In this document: positions 44,096-53,141 of the stretch, one piece after another
How the letters are laid out: the number at the start of each line of letters is the position of its first letter
How positions within the stretch are numbered: position 1 is the stretch's first letter
Source of the DNA: Sphingosinicella sp963974575
GTDB taxonomy: Bacteria; Pseudomonadota; Alphaproteobacteria; Sphingomonadales; Sphingomonadaceae
Reading direction: 5' to 3'
DNA length: 64,000 nt
Assembly (NCBI RefSeq): GCF_963974575.1
Contig: NZ_CAXBBQ010000002.1
Coordinates: 372,001 to 436,000, forward strand
Made by a program: the position numbers and the translations under genes
The notes under the pieces: model-generated
Database searches by the model: none
What the model was told of the DNA's origin: nothing
What the model saw: only the letters and a program-made list of their open reading frames with translations

Positions 44096-44809
44096 ATGCG
44101 GGTTCTGCTGATCGAAGATGACGCGACCACGGCGAAGAGCATCGACCTGATGCTTTCGAGCGAAGGCTTCAACGTCTATACCACGGATCTTGGCGAAGAA
44201 GGCCTCGATCTCGGCAAGTTGTACGACTACGACATCATTCTTCTCGACCTGAACCTGCCCGACATGCACGGCTATGACGTGCTGAAGAAGCTTCGGCTTG
44301 CGAAGGTCGGGACGCCGATCCTTATCCTTTCGGGCCAGAACGAGATGGAATCGAAGGTTCGCGGCCTCGGCTTCGGCGCCGACGATTACGTGACGAAGCC
44401 ATTCCACAAGGAAGAGCTGGTGGCGCGCATCCACGCCGTCGTCCGCCGCTCGAAGGGTCATTCGCAATCGGTGATCAAGACCGGCAAGCTCGGCGTGAAC
44501 CTCGACACCAAGACGGTCGACGTCGACGGCTCCCGCGTGCATCTGACCGGCAAGGAATATGCGATGCTGGAGCTGCTTTCGCTCCGCAAAGGTACGACGC
44601 TCACCAAGGAAATGTTCCTGAACCACCTTTACGGGGGCATGGACGAGCCGGAACTCAAGATCATCGACGTGTTCATCTGCAAGCTGCGCAAGAAGCTTTC
44701 AGCCGCGTGCGGCGGCGAGAATTACATCGAAACGGTGTGGGGCCGCGGCTATGTGCTGCGCGATCCAGAAACCGGATCGGCGTCAGCGACCGAAGTCGCC
44801 GCTGCCTGA
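44096..44809 (+). CDS. ctrA: Cell-cycle response regulator CtrA
   Basis: 237-residue OmpR-type regulator. The receiver has DD at 8-9, phospho-acceptor D51 in DIILLDLNLPDMHGYDVLKKL, and the lysine in DDYVTKPFHKEELVARIHAVVRRSKGHSQSVI, a linker diagnostic of CtrA. The winged-helix DNA-binding domain (about 125-225) has LTGKEYAMLELLSLRKGTTLTKEMFLNHLYGGMDEPE and VWGRGYVLRDP. CtrA controls motility, division and replication genes, phosphorylated via CckA-ChpT; chpT is at 24119-24754. Monocistronic, with a strong terminator. Confidence 0.97.
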   Translation: MRVLLIEDDATTAKSIDLMLSSEGFNVYTTDLGEEGLDLGKLYDYDIILLDLNLPDMHGYDVLKKLRLAKVGTPILILSGQNEMESKVRGLGFGADDYVTKPFHKEELVARIHAVVRRSKGHSQSVIKTGKLGVNLDTKTVDVDGSRVHLTGKEYAMLELLSLRKGTTLTKEMFLNHLYGGMDEPELKIIDVFICKLRKKLSAACGGENYIETVWGRGYVLRDPETGSASATEVAAA

Positions 44810-44831
44810 TCGCAAACACGCTATCGTTCTG

Positions 44832-44864
44832 AAAGAGCGGCCTGCTTCGGGCCGCTCTTTTCGT
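44832..44864 (+). terminator. Intrinsic terminator of ctrA
   Basis: A perfect 11-bp stem AAAGAGCGGCC/GGCCGCTCTTT (44832-44842 with 44850-44860) with loop TGCTTCG, followed by TTTTCG. The T residues of the stem and tail make a good U-tract. Confidence 0.92.
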
Positions 44865-45141
44865 TTGCGCGGAGGCCGGAGGCTTGCGCTTGCCTCCCCT
44901 GGGGCACATCAGCGCTGCAATTGATCCGGCACGCGCGTTGCTTTCGACACGGTAGGCCGGGAAGGCGAAGAATAGCGCCGTTCGCATGGAACGCTCGCTC
45001 GAATAGCCGGGGTTCGGGTCGGTCTGCGACCCCGTTGCTTCGGCGCTTACACCCGCGAGGAGAGAAAGCCTTAACCATTCGGTGTGATTAACCAAACGAA
45101 ACAATGTTGGGACATCCACCCCTTCGTTCAGGAGATCATTT
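44865..45141 (+). promoter_or_regulatory. Upstream region of the TonB receptor with paired TTAACC elements
   Basis: 277 bp with no convincing coding frame. TTAACCAT (45071-45078) and TTAACCAA (45088-45095) form a direct repeat with 17-bp periodicity, matching the CtrA half-site TTAACCAT. AGGAG lies before the receptor start. Confidence 0.4.
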
Positions 45142-47634
45142 GTGAAGCGTTCGCTCTTGCTGGGTGCCGCGTGCTGCGCCCTCGCTGCCCCCGCTTTCGC
45201 CCAGGACGTCCAGACCGCCGCTGTCGAGGACGATCTGAGCGCCAACGAAATTGTCATCACCGCCACGCGCCGCGCCGAGACCGTGCAGGATGTGCCGATC
45301 GCCGTCACCGCGATCAGCGGCGATCTTATCAACAACGCGGGTGTCACCGATATTCGCGGCCTGGAGCAATTGAGCTCCAGCCTTGAGGTTTTCACCGGCC
45401 AGTCTGCCGCGACCGGCACCTCGCTTTCGATCCGTGGCATCGGCACCGCAGGCGACAATCCCGGTTTCGAGCCGGCCGTCGGCGTTTTCATCGACGGAGT
45501 CTACCGGGCCCGCGCGGGGCTTGCGCTTGCCGAGCTTCCGCCGATCGACCGTGTCGAGGTGATGCGCGGCCCGCAGGGCACGCTCTTCGGCCGCAACACG
45601 TCCGCAGGTGCCCTCAGCCTCATCACCGAAGGCCCCTCGTTCGATCTCGGCGGCTATGCCGAAGTGAGCTACGGCAATTACGACGCGATCTCGCTGAAGG
45701 GCGGCATCACGGGCGGCGTAACCGACACGGTGGCGCTGCGCCTCGACGGCATATATCGCGAGCGCGACGGCTACATCCGCGATGTGAATTCGGATCGCAG
45801 GTTCAACAACCTCGACCGCTATACGCTGCGCGGACAGACGCTGGTCGAGAAGGACGACCTGAAGATACGGTTCATCGCCGACTATTCGAAGACCGACGAG
45901 CAGTGCTGCGGCGCCGTAAGCGTCGTTGAGGGCCCGACGGCTCCGGCCATTCAGCTCGGCGCTTTGCTTGCTGGGTTTACCGGCATCTATACGGGAAAGC
46001 CCTCAGAGCGCCGGACGGCTGCGACACCGGGCCGGAGCTACGACGAAGCCGTTGAAGAGTGGGGCGTTTCCGCCGAGGTCACGTATGACTTCGAGGCCGT
46101 TACGCTGACCTCCATCACCGCGTGGCGCGACTGGGACGTGCGCCGCAACCAGGACATCGACTTTTCCGGCTTCGACCGCGCCTATCGTGAGGGATACAAG
46201 CCGGGTCTGCGCGACTTCACGCAGGAAATCCGCCTGCAGGGTTCAGCCTTGGGCGATCGCCTCGACTGGCTGGTGGGCGGCTTCTACCTTAACGAGAAGC
46301 TGACGCTGACCGACCGCGTACGCTTCGGCACGCAGGCGAATTTCTACAGTGACGCGCTGTTCGCGCCGAGCGGCTTCGAGCTGTTCGACACGTTCGGCCC
46401 CGCCGTTCCGGAATTCGGACAGGTCCTGATGGCCCTGAACCCGGCGCTGGCAGCCGCCGCCGCGGGCGATCCGGCGCTGTTCGCGCTGCTGAATTCGCCC
46501 TTGCCCGGCGGCAGCGAGGGCGACGGCCAGATCGACGATCGCTACCGCGTGAAGACGGAGGCGCTCGCGCTCTTCACGCACAACGTGTTCGAGATCACCG
46601 ACACTCTGAAGCTGACGCTGGGCCTCCGCTGGAACCACGAGAAGAAGAAGATCAACGCGAACCTCAATGCGGTCTCGCCGACATGCGACTTCTATCTCGA
46701 TCCGTCGACCTCGATCCTGACGGGCGCGCTCGCGACGCTGGCGCCGGATGCCATTCTGCTGACCTGCAACCCGACCACGAACCCCGAGTTCAACGGGCTT
46801 TACAAGGGCAGCCGCAGCGAGAACGAACTCACCGGGACGGCGAAGCTCGCCTATGCGGTCACGCCGGACTTCATGCTCTATGGCGGATATGATCGCGGCT
46901 ACAAATCGGGCGGCTACAACCTCGATCGCGGCGGCTTCGACTCGGTCATCCTCGGCGGCGACGGCGGGCAGATCGAAGATCTGGAGTTCGACAGCGAAAA
47001 GGTCGATTCCTGGGAGGTCGGCTTCAAGTCGCAGTGGGGCCGCGCGTTCACGCTGAACGTCGCCGCCTTCTATCAGGACTTCTCGAACTACCAGCAGCTG
47101 GTGTTTTCGGGGAATAGCTTCGTCACGATGAATGTCGACAAGACAGTGTCGAAGGGCGTGGAGGCGGAGAGCACCATCCGACCGGCACGCGATCTGACTT
47201 TCCAGCTCAGCTACAGCCTTGTCGACGCGAAGATCAAGGATAGCAGCAACCTAATCGGCACGCCGCTCGAGTTCGAAGCCGGCAAGCAGATCGCGCTGAT
47301 TCCGCGCCACACGGTTACGGGCGCCGCGACGTGGACACCGCCGCTCAGCGACACGCTGAACGCGCTCGTGCACGCCGACTTCCGCTTCCAGAGCGAACAG
47401 GCGACGAGTTCGCAGAGCCGCGGCATAGCGGACAACGAGGGCTTCGCCGTCGTCAACGCGCGTATCGGCGTCGCATCGGCCGATGACAAATGGCGGCTGG
47501 AATTCTTCGTCGAGAACCTGTTCGACAAGTACTACCACCTCGGCACGTTTGCGGTGCCGGAGCAACCGGGCACGATCGCGGCCTATCCTGCGATGCCGCG
47601 CTTTTATGGCGTTTCGGCCCGCATCGGGTTCTAG
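45142..47634 (+). CDS. TonB-dependent receptor
   Basis: 830 residues. Signal peptide MKRSLLLGAACCALAAPAFAQ, then IVITATRRAETVQDVPIAVTAI, a standard plug start. Plug motifs: SLSIRGIGTAG, VGVFIDGVYRARAG, IDRVEVMRGPQGTLFGRNTSAGAL. The barrel ends GVSARIGF. GTG start at 45142 with GGAG 8-9 bp upstream. Barrel segment ITAWRDWDVRRNQDIDF is typical of the large sphingomonad receptor group whose substrates are mostly unknown. No hydrolase or enzyme gene adjoins it. Hairpin downstream at 47648-47678. Confidence 0.95.
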   Translation: MKRSLLLGAACCALAAPAFAQDVQTAAVEDDLSANEIVITATRRAETVQDVPIAVTAISGDLINNAGVTDIRGLEQLSSSLEVFTGQSAATGTSLSIRGIGTAGDNPGFEPAVGVFIDGVYRARAGLALAELPPIDRVEVMRGPQGTLFGRNTSAGALSLITEGPSFDLGGYAEVSYGNYDAISLKGGITGGVTDTVALRLDGIYRERDGYIRDVNSDRRFNNLDRYTLRGQTLVEKDDLKIRFIADYSKTDEQCCGAVSVVEGPTAPAIQLGALLAGFTGIYTGKPSERRTAATPGRSYDEAVEEWGVSAEVTYDFEAVTLTSITAWRDWDVRRNQDIDFSGFDRAYREGYKPGLRDFTQEIRLQGSALGDRLDWLVGGFYLNEKLTLTDRVRFGTQANFYSDALFAPSGFELFDTFGPAVPEFGQVLMALNPALAAAAAGDPALFALLNSPLPGGSEGDGQIDDRYRVKTEALALFTHNVFEITDTLKLTLGLRWNHEKKKINANLNAVSPTCDFYLDPSTSILTGALATLAPDAILLTCNPTTNPEFNGLYKGSRSENELTGTAKLAYAVTPDFMLYGGYDRGYKSGGYNLDRGGFDSVILGGDGGQIEDLEFDSEKVDSWEVGFKSQWGRAFTLNVAAFYQDFSNYQQLVFSGNSFVTMNVDKTVSKGVEAESTIRPARDLTFQLSYSLVDAKIKDSSNLIGTPLEFEAGKQIALIPRHTVTGAATWTPPLSDTLNALVHADFRFQSEQATSSQSRGIADNEGFAVVNARIGVASADDKWRLEFFVENLFDKYYHLGTFAVPEQPGTIAAYPAMPRFYGVSARIGF

Positions 47635-47642
47635 CGATAGCG

Positions 47643-47678
47643 AAAAAGGGGCGGCCCCGGGAGTCTCCAGGCCGCCCC
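47643..47678 (-). terminator. Bidirectional terminator hairpin
   Basis: GGGGCGGCC (47648-47656) pairs with GGCCGCCCC (47670-47678). On the minus strand the stem is followed by TTTTT, giving an intrinsic terminator for the UrcA gene; on the plus strand there is no T-tract but the stem would protect the receptor mRNA end. Confidence 0.75.
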
Positions 47679-47693
47679 TCCCCGCTCGGCACA

Positions 47694-48026
47694 CTAATGG
47701 GCGGTGCCGGGAAGCGTGGCTTGCGCAAGGTTTCGCGAGCTTGAAATCACTGCGTCGACATGCGCTGTCGCTGTGAGCGACGTGTTGCGGACACATGCGC
47801 GGCGGACCATTTCCATCGCGATCTCTGCACTTGGCCGTGTGCCGCAGGCAGTAAACACCGCATCCGATGCGCGCTCACGCAGGGCGCGCTCGCCTGCGAG
47901 CGTTGTGAGATCGAGATCGGCAAAGCTGACCGCGACGGAGACCGGCTCGGCATGCGAAGACGCACTGACGAGACCGGCCGTCGCCGCCGCCGCCAGCGCG
48001 ATCGCTGTGCTTCTGACATAGAACAT
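47694..48026 (-). CDS. UrcA family protein
   Basis: 110 residues with a signal peptide (cut after SSHA). The mature part has VSVAVSFADLDLTTLAGERALRERASDAVFTACG, the defining beta strand and Y/FxDLDLxxxxG motif of UrcA proteins, small exported sphingomonad/caulobacter proteins of unknown function. Two cysteines (ACGT and RACV) may form a disulfide. ATG at 48026 with AGGAG 12 bp upstream; the longer frame from 48125 adds a non-signal leader. Confidence 0.85.
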   Translation of the reverse strand: MFYVRSTAIALAAAATAGLVSASSHAEPVSVAVSFADLDLTTLAGERALRERASDAVFTACGTRPSAEIAMEMVRRACVRNTSLTATAHVDAVISSSRNLAQATLPGTAH

Positions 48027-48267
48027 TCCGGGGAAACTCCTGTGCTGTGGGGTTCGCGAGGGGACACCGGGGAGGAAGGGCTGGGGGGGAACGTGTCCGC
48101 CTCGCGATGGCCCCTTATCGTCCACGAGCGTGACCGCCGCGTGAGAAGCGGGTCAATGCAGCGTCAAAAAGCAGGTCAAAGAGAAAATCACACCGGTCGG
48201 GGTTTGACGAAGATCAAAGACAGCCATCCTGCGAGAGCGGACAAGCCGTGCTGAAAAGGCGGCGCCG

Positions 48268-48480
48268 ATGGGGAGAATGGCATTGATCCCGAGCGATTTC
48301 GAATACCATATGCGCCGTGCCGGCGAGCACTGGCGCCTTGCCCGGGCATCCGTATCCCCGGAAAAGCGCGCGATGCATAGCCGTATTGCCGACGCCTATA
48401 TTCGAATCGCTGAAAAATTTTGGGATCAGGAACGAATCGCCGGCATTCCTGCAACAGGCGGACTCATGCGCCTTCAGTAA
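48268..48480 (+). CDS. Small hypothetical protein
   Basis: 70 residues, MGRMALIPSDFEYHMRRAGE then WRLARASVSPEKRAMHSRIADAY and IRIAEKFWDQER. It reads as helical and amphipathic, with composition unlike a shadow frame. Start ambiguous: ATG at 48268 or at 48277, the latter with GGGGAG too close. Short helical proteins of this type (two helices, HxxLA, HxxiAdaY) occur widely in alphaproteobacteria; function unknown. Confidence 0.55.
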   Translation: MGRMALIPSDFEYHMRRAGEHWRLARASVSPEKRAMHSRIADAYIRIAEKFWDQERIAGIPATGGLMRLQ

Positions 48481-48654
48481 GCGCAGTGCGAAAGATCAAA
48501 AACGCGCGCGTTTTGTAAACCAGCCCGACACATCGGGTAGCGTTCGTTTCCATCCCGTGACAGCCGCGTGAACTTTATATGAGCGGCTCGACTTACCCAA
48601 AAAATGCGCCTCATAGCCGACCCCGGCAAATGGTTAACAAGGGGTCTTCATTAC

Positions 48655-50211
48655 ATGCGCACGCTTTCCGTTCTCGCCGGCCTGCTCGCCGCCGCAGCCT
48701 TCCCTGCCAACGCCGCCGCCCTGAAGGTGCGCGGCACGACGAGCGTCACGCTCGGCGACGCTTCCGAAATCCCCGCTTATGACGCGAGCGGCGACCGCGT
48801 GTTCGTCGTCGGACTCAATGACGACAACGCATTTGTGAAAATCGTCGATGCGAAAACGAGCACCGAGATCGGTACACTCGACACGCACAGCTATTTTGCG
48901 GGCGGCTCTGCGAACAGCGTCGCAGTGGGCGGCGGCAAGGTCGCGGTCGCGATCCAGGCCGCGAACAAGACCGATCCGGGCCGCATCCTCGTTTACGATC
49001 TCGCGAACCTCGCTGCTGCGCCGCAGTCGTACACAGTGGGCGCGCTTCCCGATCAGGTCAGCTTCTCGGCGGACGGCACGCAGCTTCTCGTGGCGAACGA
49101 AGGCGAGCCTTCGAGCTACGGAAAGCCTGACAGCGTCGATCCCGAAGGCTCGATCAGCTACATCAACCTTAGCGCCGGAACGGTGAAAACCGCTGGCTTC
49201 GGCGCGTTCAACGCCAGCAAGTCGGACCTTCAAGCCAAGGGCGTGCGGATCTTTGGGCCGGGCGCATCGGTCGCGCAGGACCTTGAGCCCGAATACACGG
49301 CCTTTTCGCCCGACGGCAAAAGCGCATTCGTGACGCTTCAGGAAAACAACGCCATCGCTGTTGTAAATCTGGACGGGCCGGACGGCCCCGTCGTCACCGA
49401 CATCATCCCGCTCGGTTTCAAGAGCTATGCGCCCGGCGCCAACCGATTGGACCCGTCGGACAAGGACGGCATCAAGGGTAATCTGCAGAGCCGTGCAGGC
49501 GTTTACGGCATGTACATGCCGGACGCGATCAAGAGCTTCACCTCAAACGGCAAGACCTATTTCGTGACCGCCAACGAAGGTGACGCCCGCGAATGGGATG
49601 GCTTCGTCGAGGAAGTGCGCGCCAGCACGCTCGGCGACTACGGCATCTTTAACCGGCTCAACGTCACGAACACGCTTGGTGCGGAAGGTCCGGCAGACGG
49701 TGAGCTTTTCACCTTTGGCGGCCGGAGCTTCTCGATCCTCGACGAGAACGGCAACCGCGTGTTCGACAGCGGCGATGTGATCGAGCAGATCATGGCCGCA
49801 CGTTTCCCGGACGCCTTCGATGACGGCCGCAGCGACAACAAGGGACCGGAGCCCGAGGGGGTCGAGATCGGCATCGTTGATGGCCGCATGGTGCTGTTCC
49901 TCGGCCTCGAACGGTCGAACGGCAGCAGCCTCGGCTCGGTGCTGGCGTTCGACATCACCGACTTCGGCCTTGGTGTTGCGCCGAAATATCTGGGCGCGAT
50001 TGTTTCCGACCTGCTCGGACGGCCCGAAGGGCTCAGCTTCTTCACGCGTGACGGCAAGTCGTTCCTCGCCGTCGCCGACGAGGAGACGGGCAACCTCGCC
50101 ATCTATGCGCTCAATGTCGTGAGCGAGCCCGCCGTTATGGGGCTATTCGGTCTCGGCTTGGCCGGGGTCGTCGCGATGCGCCGTCGGCGCCGTACGAAGG
50201 CGATCTCGTAG
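48655..50211 (+). CDS. Choice-of-anchor I domain protein with PEP-CTERM sorting signal
   Basis: 518 residues. Signal peptide MRTLSVLAGLLAAAAFPANAAA. The body resembles a beta-propeller of the choice-of-anchor I (alkaline-phosphatase-like, mesenchyme-type) family: LLVANEGEPSSYG, EPEYTAFSPDGKSAFVTLQENNAIAVV, YFVTANEGDAREW and GPEPEGVEIG. The C-terminus is VSEPAVMGLFGLGLAGVVAMRRRRR: a PEP-like motif, hydrophobic helix and Arg cluster, the exosortase-recognised PEP-CTERM anchor. It is probably cell-surface or exopolysaccharide-associated. ATG at 48655 gives a clean signal peptide; AAGGGG lies 10 bp upstream. No exosortase gene in the window. Confidence 0.88.
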   Translation: MRTLSVLAGLLAAAAFPANAAALKVRGTTSVTLGDASEIPAYDASGDRVFVVGLNDDNAFVKIVDAKTSTEIGTLDTHSYFAGGSANSVAVGGGKVAVAIQAANKTDPGRILVYDLANLAAAPQSYTVGALPDQVSFSADGTQLLVANEGEPSSYGKPDSVDPEGSISYINLSAGTVKTAGFGAFNASKSDLQAKGVRIFGPGASVAQDLEPEYTAFSPDGKSAFVTLQENNAIAVVNLDGPDGPVVTDIIPLGFKSYAPGANRLDPSDKDGIKGNLQSRAGVYGMYMPDAIKSFTSNGKTYFVTANEGDAREWDGFVEEVRASTLGDYGIFNRLNVTNTLGAEGPADGELFTFGGRSFSILDENGNRVFDSGDVIEQIMAARFPDAFDDGRSDNKGPEPEGVEIGIVDGRMVLFLGLERSNGSSLGSVLAFDITDFGLGVAPKYLGAIVSDLLGRPEGLSFFTRDGKSFLAVADEETGNLAIYALNVVSEPAVMGLFGLGLAGVVAMRRRRRTKAIS

Positions 50212-50324
50212 CACGCGTTTCCTGCCCCCTCCGGCGTCTTTTCTAGAGGCCCTGGGGGCAGGCCTTCCCTGCGCGCATACTGCGTGCCAATGTGCTGCTA
50301 TTAATATGGCAGGAGGCATCGGGC

Positions 50325-51755
50325 GTGGCAGGAAACATCTTCAGGCGTCGCAAGGGCCTGGACGACTGGCAGAGCTATTCCGGGAACCGCGCGCTTAGAC
50401 GTACCTTGACCTGGCCTCATCTTGTTGCACTCGGTGTCGGCGCCATCGTCGGCACTGGAATTTACACGCTGATCGGCATAGGCGCGGGCAAGGCAGGCCC
50501 CGCCGTGATCGTATCCTTCGCAATTGCCGGTCTGGTCTGCGCTTGCGCCGCTCTCGCTTATGCGGAGCTTGCCACGATGATGCCGGCCGCGGGCAGCGCC
50601 TACAGCTATTCCTACGTGGCACTGAGTGAACCCGTGGCATGGATCGTCGGTTGGAGCCTCGTGCTTGAATACACCGTGGTCTGCGCGGCGGTCGCGGTCG
50701 GCTGGTCGGGCTATGCGGTCGGCTTCCTGAACAGCTGGGGCTTCACGATCCCGCACGAGTTCGCCGCAGGGCCGCACGCGGGCGGCATTCTCAACGTGCC
50801 CGCCGTCCTCATCACTATGGCTGTCGCGGGACTGCTTGCGCTCGGGACGCGAGAGAGCGCGTTCGTGAACACGCTGCTCGTGCTGCTCAAGATGTCGGCG
50901 CTCGCGCTTTTCATCTTCCTTGCCCTCCCCGCCTTCGACGCCGCCAACCTCGAGCCCTTCGCCCCCTATGGCTGGGGCTCCGAAGAGATCGGCGGCAACA
51001 CGGTCGGCGTGATGGCGGGTGCGGCGCTGATTTTCTTCGCCTTCTACGGGTTCGATGCGGTTTCGACAGCCGCTGAAGAGGCGAAGGACCCGTCGCGCGA
51101 CCTCACTATCGGCATCATCGGATCAATGCTGATCTGCACGGTCGTCTATATGGCGGTTGCGGCAGCGGCGATCGGGGCGATGCCTGTCGCCGCGTTTTCG
51201 GCAAGCAGCGAGCCACTCGCATTCGTGCTGCGTTCGCTCGACTGGCCGGTCGCGGCGCAGCTGATCGGTGCAGGCGCCATTGTTGCGATGCCGACCGTGC
51301 TGCTCGCCTTCATGTACGGCCAGAGCCGCATCTTCTTCGCGATCGCGCGCGATGGCTTGCTGCCCGAGCGGCTGTCGCACGTGAACGCCCGCACCGGCAC
51401 GCCGATCTTGATGACCATGGTTACCGCCGTCGTCGTCAGCATCATCGCGGGTTTGCTGCCGCTCGGCGAGATCGCCGAGCTGGCCAATACGGGAACGCTC
51501 GCGGCTTTCACCGCCATCGGCATAAGCCTCATCGTGCTGCGCCGCCGCGCGCCGAACGCAAAGCGGCAGTTCCGTGTCCCCTTCCACCTGCCGATCGCAC
51601 TCGTCGCCATTGGTGGCTGCCTTTATCTGTTCGTCAGCCTCCCCGAAAAGACGCAGCTCAGGTTCCTTGTCTGGAACCTGATTGGCGCGGCCGTTTATCT
51701 CGCTTATGGGATGCGGCAGAGCCTGATCGCCGTTGCCAGCCGGAAGGGAGCCTGA
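50325..51755 (+). CDS. APC-superfamily amino acid permease
   Basis: 476 residues with about twelve membrane helices. APC motifs: GVGAIVGTGIYTLIGIGAGKAGPAVIVSFAIAG in helix 1 and YGFDAVSTAAEEAKDPSRD in helix 6. It resembles the cationic amino acid transporter (CAT/YfnA-like) group. Start at GTG 50325 with AGGAGG 8 bp upstream. Last base of its stop codon is the first base of the next start, so it is translationally coupled to a RAM-domain protein that could sense the imported amino acid. Confidence 0.92.
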   Translation: MAGNIFRRRKGLDDWQSYSGNRALRRTLTWPHLVALGVGAIVGTGIYTLIGIGAGKAGPAVIVSFAIAGLVCACAALAYAELATMMPAAGSAYSYSYVALSEPVAWIVGWSLVLEYTVVCAAVAVGWSGYAVGFLNSWGFTIPHEFAAGPHAGGILNVPAVLITMAVAGLLALGTRESAFVNTLLVLLKMSALALFIFLALPAFDAANLEPFAPYGWGSEEIGGNTVGVMAGAALIFFAFYGFDAVSTAAEEAKDPSRDLTIGIIGSMLICTVVYMAVAAAAIGAMPVAAFSASSEPLAFVLRSLDWPVAAQLIGAGAIVAMPTVLLAFMYGQSRIFFAIARDGLLPERLSHVNARTGTPILMTMVTAVVVSIIAGLLPLGEIAELANTGTLAAFTAIGISLIVLRRRAPNAKRQFRVPFHLPIALVAIGGCLYLFVSLPEKTQLRFLVWNLIGAAVYLAYGMRQSLIAVASRKGA

Positions 51756-52018
51756 TGTACCGCCTGTTCGTCCTCGCCAAATGCGACCTTGGCCATGCCG
51801 CCAGTGTCGGCAACCGGATCGCGGAGATGGAGGAGGTCGCGGAGGTCTATTCGGTGACGGGCGAGTATGACCTGCTTATCAAGGTGGGCTTTGGCGATCT
51901 GCCGGAAATCGAGGATTTCGTGCAGGAGAAACTGCACAGCGTGCCCGGTCTCAAGGAGACCGTGACGATGATGTCTTACCGGGTTTACGGTGAGGACATT
52001 GGGGATTTTGTGAGCTGA
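51755..52018 (+). CDS. Stand-alone RAM (Lrp/AsnC C-terminal) domain protein
   Basis: 87 residues, only the ligand-binding domain of Lrp/AsnC regulators: VYSVTGEYDLLIKVGFGDLPEIEDFVQEKL and TVTMMSYRVY. There is no DNA-binding part. Such proteins bind amino acids as ring oligomers and may modulate Lrp proteins. Its ATG overlaps the permease stop (TGATG). Confidence 0.9.
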   Translation: MYRLFVLAKCDLGHAASVGNRIAEMEEVAEVYSVTGEYDLLIKVGFGDLPEIEDFVQEKLHSVPGLKETVTMMSYRVYGEDIGDFVS

Positions 52019-52078
52019 AATTTATGAAGTAGTCGGCGGAGGGGCGCTCTCGTCTTGTGATGAGACGAAAATCTCATT

Positions 52079-52552
52079 ATGAGGTTTTTGTCGAATCAAC
52101 CTGACGATGAGATGACGGCGATGACGAGTGGACATTTGAGCCGGGAGGAGATGGACCGGCGGATGGATGCGCATTTCGGGTTCGAGGCGCGCGATGATGT
52201 GGAGGGGGTGCTTGCGACGCTTTCGCACGACGTGGAACACGACATCGTCGGCTGGCCGGCAGGGCCCACGCACGGACGTGACGCGACGCGGGGTTTTTAT
52301 GAAGCGCTGTTTCAGGACCTCTCCGACGGGCGCTTTACGACGCTGAGGCGCCTCTACGGGGAGAATTTCCTTGTCGACGATTCACTTTGGGAAGGGTTCG
52401 CGCCGGGCCAGCCGTTCGGCGTTTCGGGCGGCGGACGGCCGCTGAAGTTCCGGCTGCTCCACGTGATCGAGTTCGCGGAAAGCGGCGACATCGCGCGCGA
52501 GAACGTGTGGGTCGACCTCGCCGCCATCCTCCAGCAACTGCCGCAACACTAA
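52079..52552 (+). CDS. SnoaL/NTF2-like protein
   Basis: 157 residues with the NTF2-like alpha-beta cone fold: DRRMDAHFGFEARDDVEGVLATLSHDVEHDIVG, GRDATRGFYEALFQDL and VIEFAESGDIARENVWVDLAAI. Possibly a polyketide cyclase-like or substrate-binding protein; function unknown. The start is uncertain: 52079, 52112 and 52121 are all in frame and none has a good ribosome site. A short inverted repeat (ATGAGA/TCTCAT, 52060-52077) lies just upstream of the first. Overlap-free but only 1 bp separates it from the TetR gene downstream. Confidence 0.75.
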   Translation: MRFLSNQPDDEMTAMTSGHLSREEMDRRMDAHFGFEARDDVEGVLATLSHDVEHDIVGWPAGPTHGRDATRGFYEALFQDLSDGRFTTLRRLYGENFLVDDSLWEGFAPGQPFGVSGGGRPLKFRLLHVIEFAESGDIARENVWVDLAAILQQLPQH

Positions 52553-52553
52553 A

Positions 52554-53141
52554 GTGGCGCGGGCGGAGCAGACGGGACGCTGGAAACAGCGGCGGCGAAC
52601 GCGTCAGGACATTCTGGCGGCCGCCGCCGAATTGCTGAAAACGGGCCAGAAACCGAGCCTGGAGGAGATCGCGGACGCCGCGCTCGTCTCGCGCGCGACG
52701 GCCTATCGGTACTTTCCGAACGCCGACGCGCTGCTGGTGGAGGCGGCGCTGGAGATCGACTTTCCGAAGATCGGCGACGTGCTGGCGGGGGCCGACAACG
52801 ACCCGGTGCGACGCGTGGAAAAGGTCGATGCGGCGCTCCACGCGCTGATCGCGGAGAACGAGGCGGCGCTGCGGCTGATGATCGCGAGCGCGCTGGAACG
52901 CGGCGCGCGCGGCGACCTCCCCGTCCGTCAGGACCGGCGCACGCCGATGCTGACGGAAGCGCTGGCGCCCGCGCGCGCATCGTTCAAGGTGGCCGACTAC
53001 GACGCGCTGATCGCGGCGCTTTCGCTTATCGTGGGGCCGGAAGCGATGATCGTGTTCCGCGACGTGCTGCGGCTGGACGACGCCGAAGCGGCGCGCGTGC
53101 GCCGCTGGGCGATCCGGGCACTGATCAGCGCAGCAAGCTAG
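52554..53141 (+). CDS. TetR-family transcriptional regulator
   Basis: 195 residues. HTH: RRRTRQDILAAAAELLKTGQKPSLEEIADAALVSRATAYRYFPNADALLVEAAL. The C-terminal domain is of the generic effector-binding type (EALAPARASFKVADYDALIAALSLI). GTG start 1 bp after the SnoaL stop, so it is likely cotranscribed with that gene and regulates it or a nearby gene. The 3' end overlaps the ACT-like gene by 4 bp. Confidence 0.9.
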   Translation: MARAEQTGRWKQRRRTRQDILAAAAELLKTGQKPSLEEIADAALVSRATAYRYFPNADALLVEAALEIDFPKIGDVLAGADNDPVRRVEKVDAALHALIAENEAALRLMIASALERGARGDLPVRQDRRTPMLTEALAPARASFKVADYDALIAALSLIVGPEAMIVFRDVLRLDDAEAARVRRWAIRALISAAS

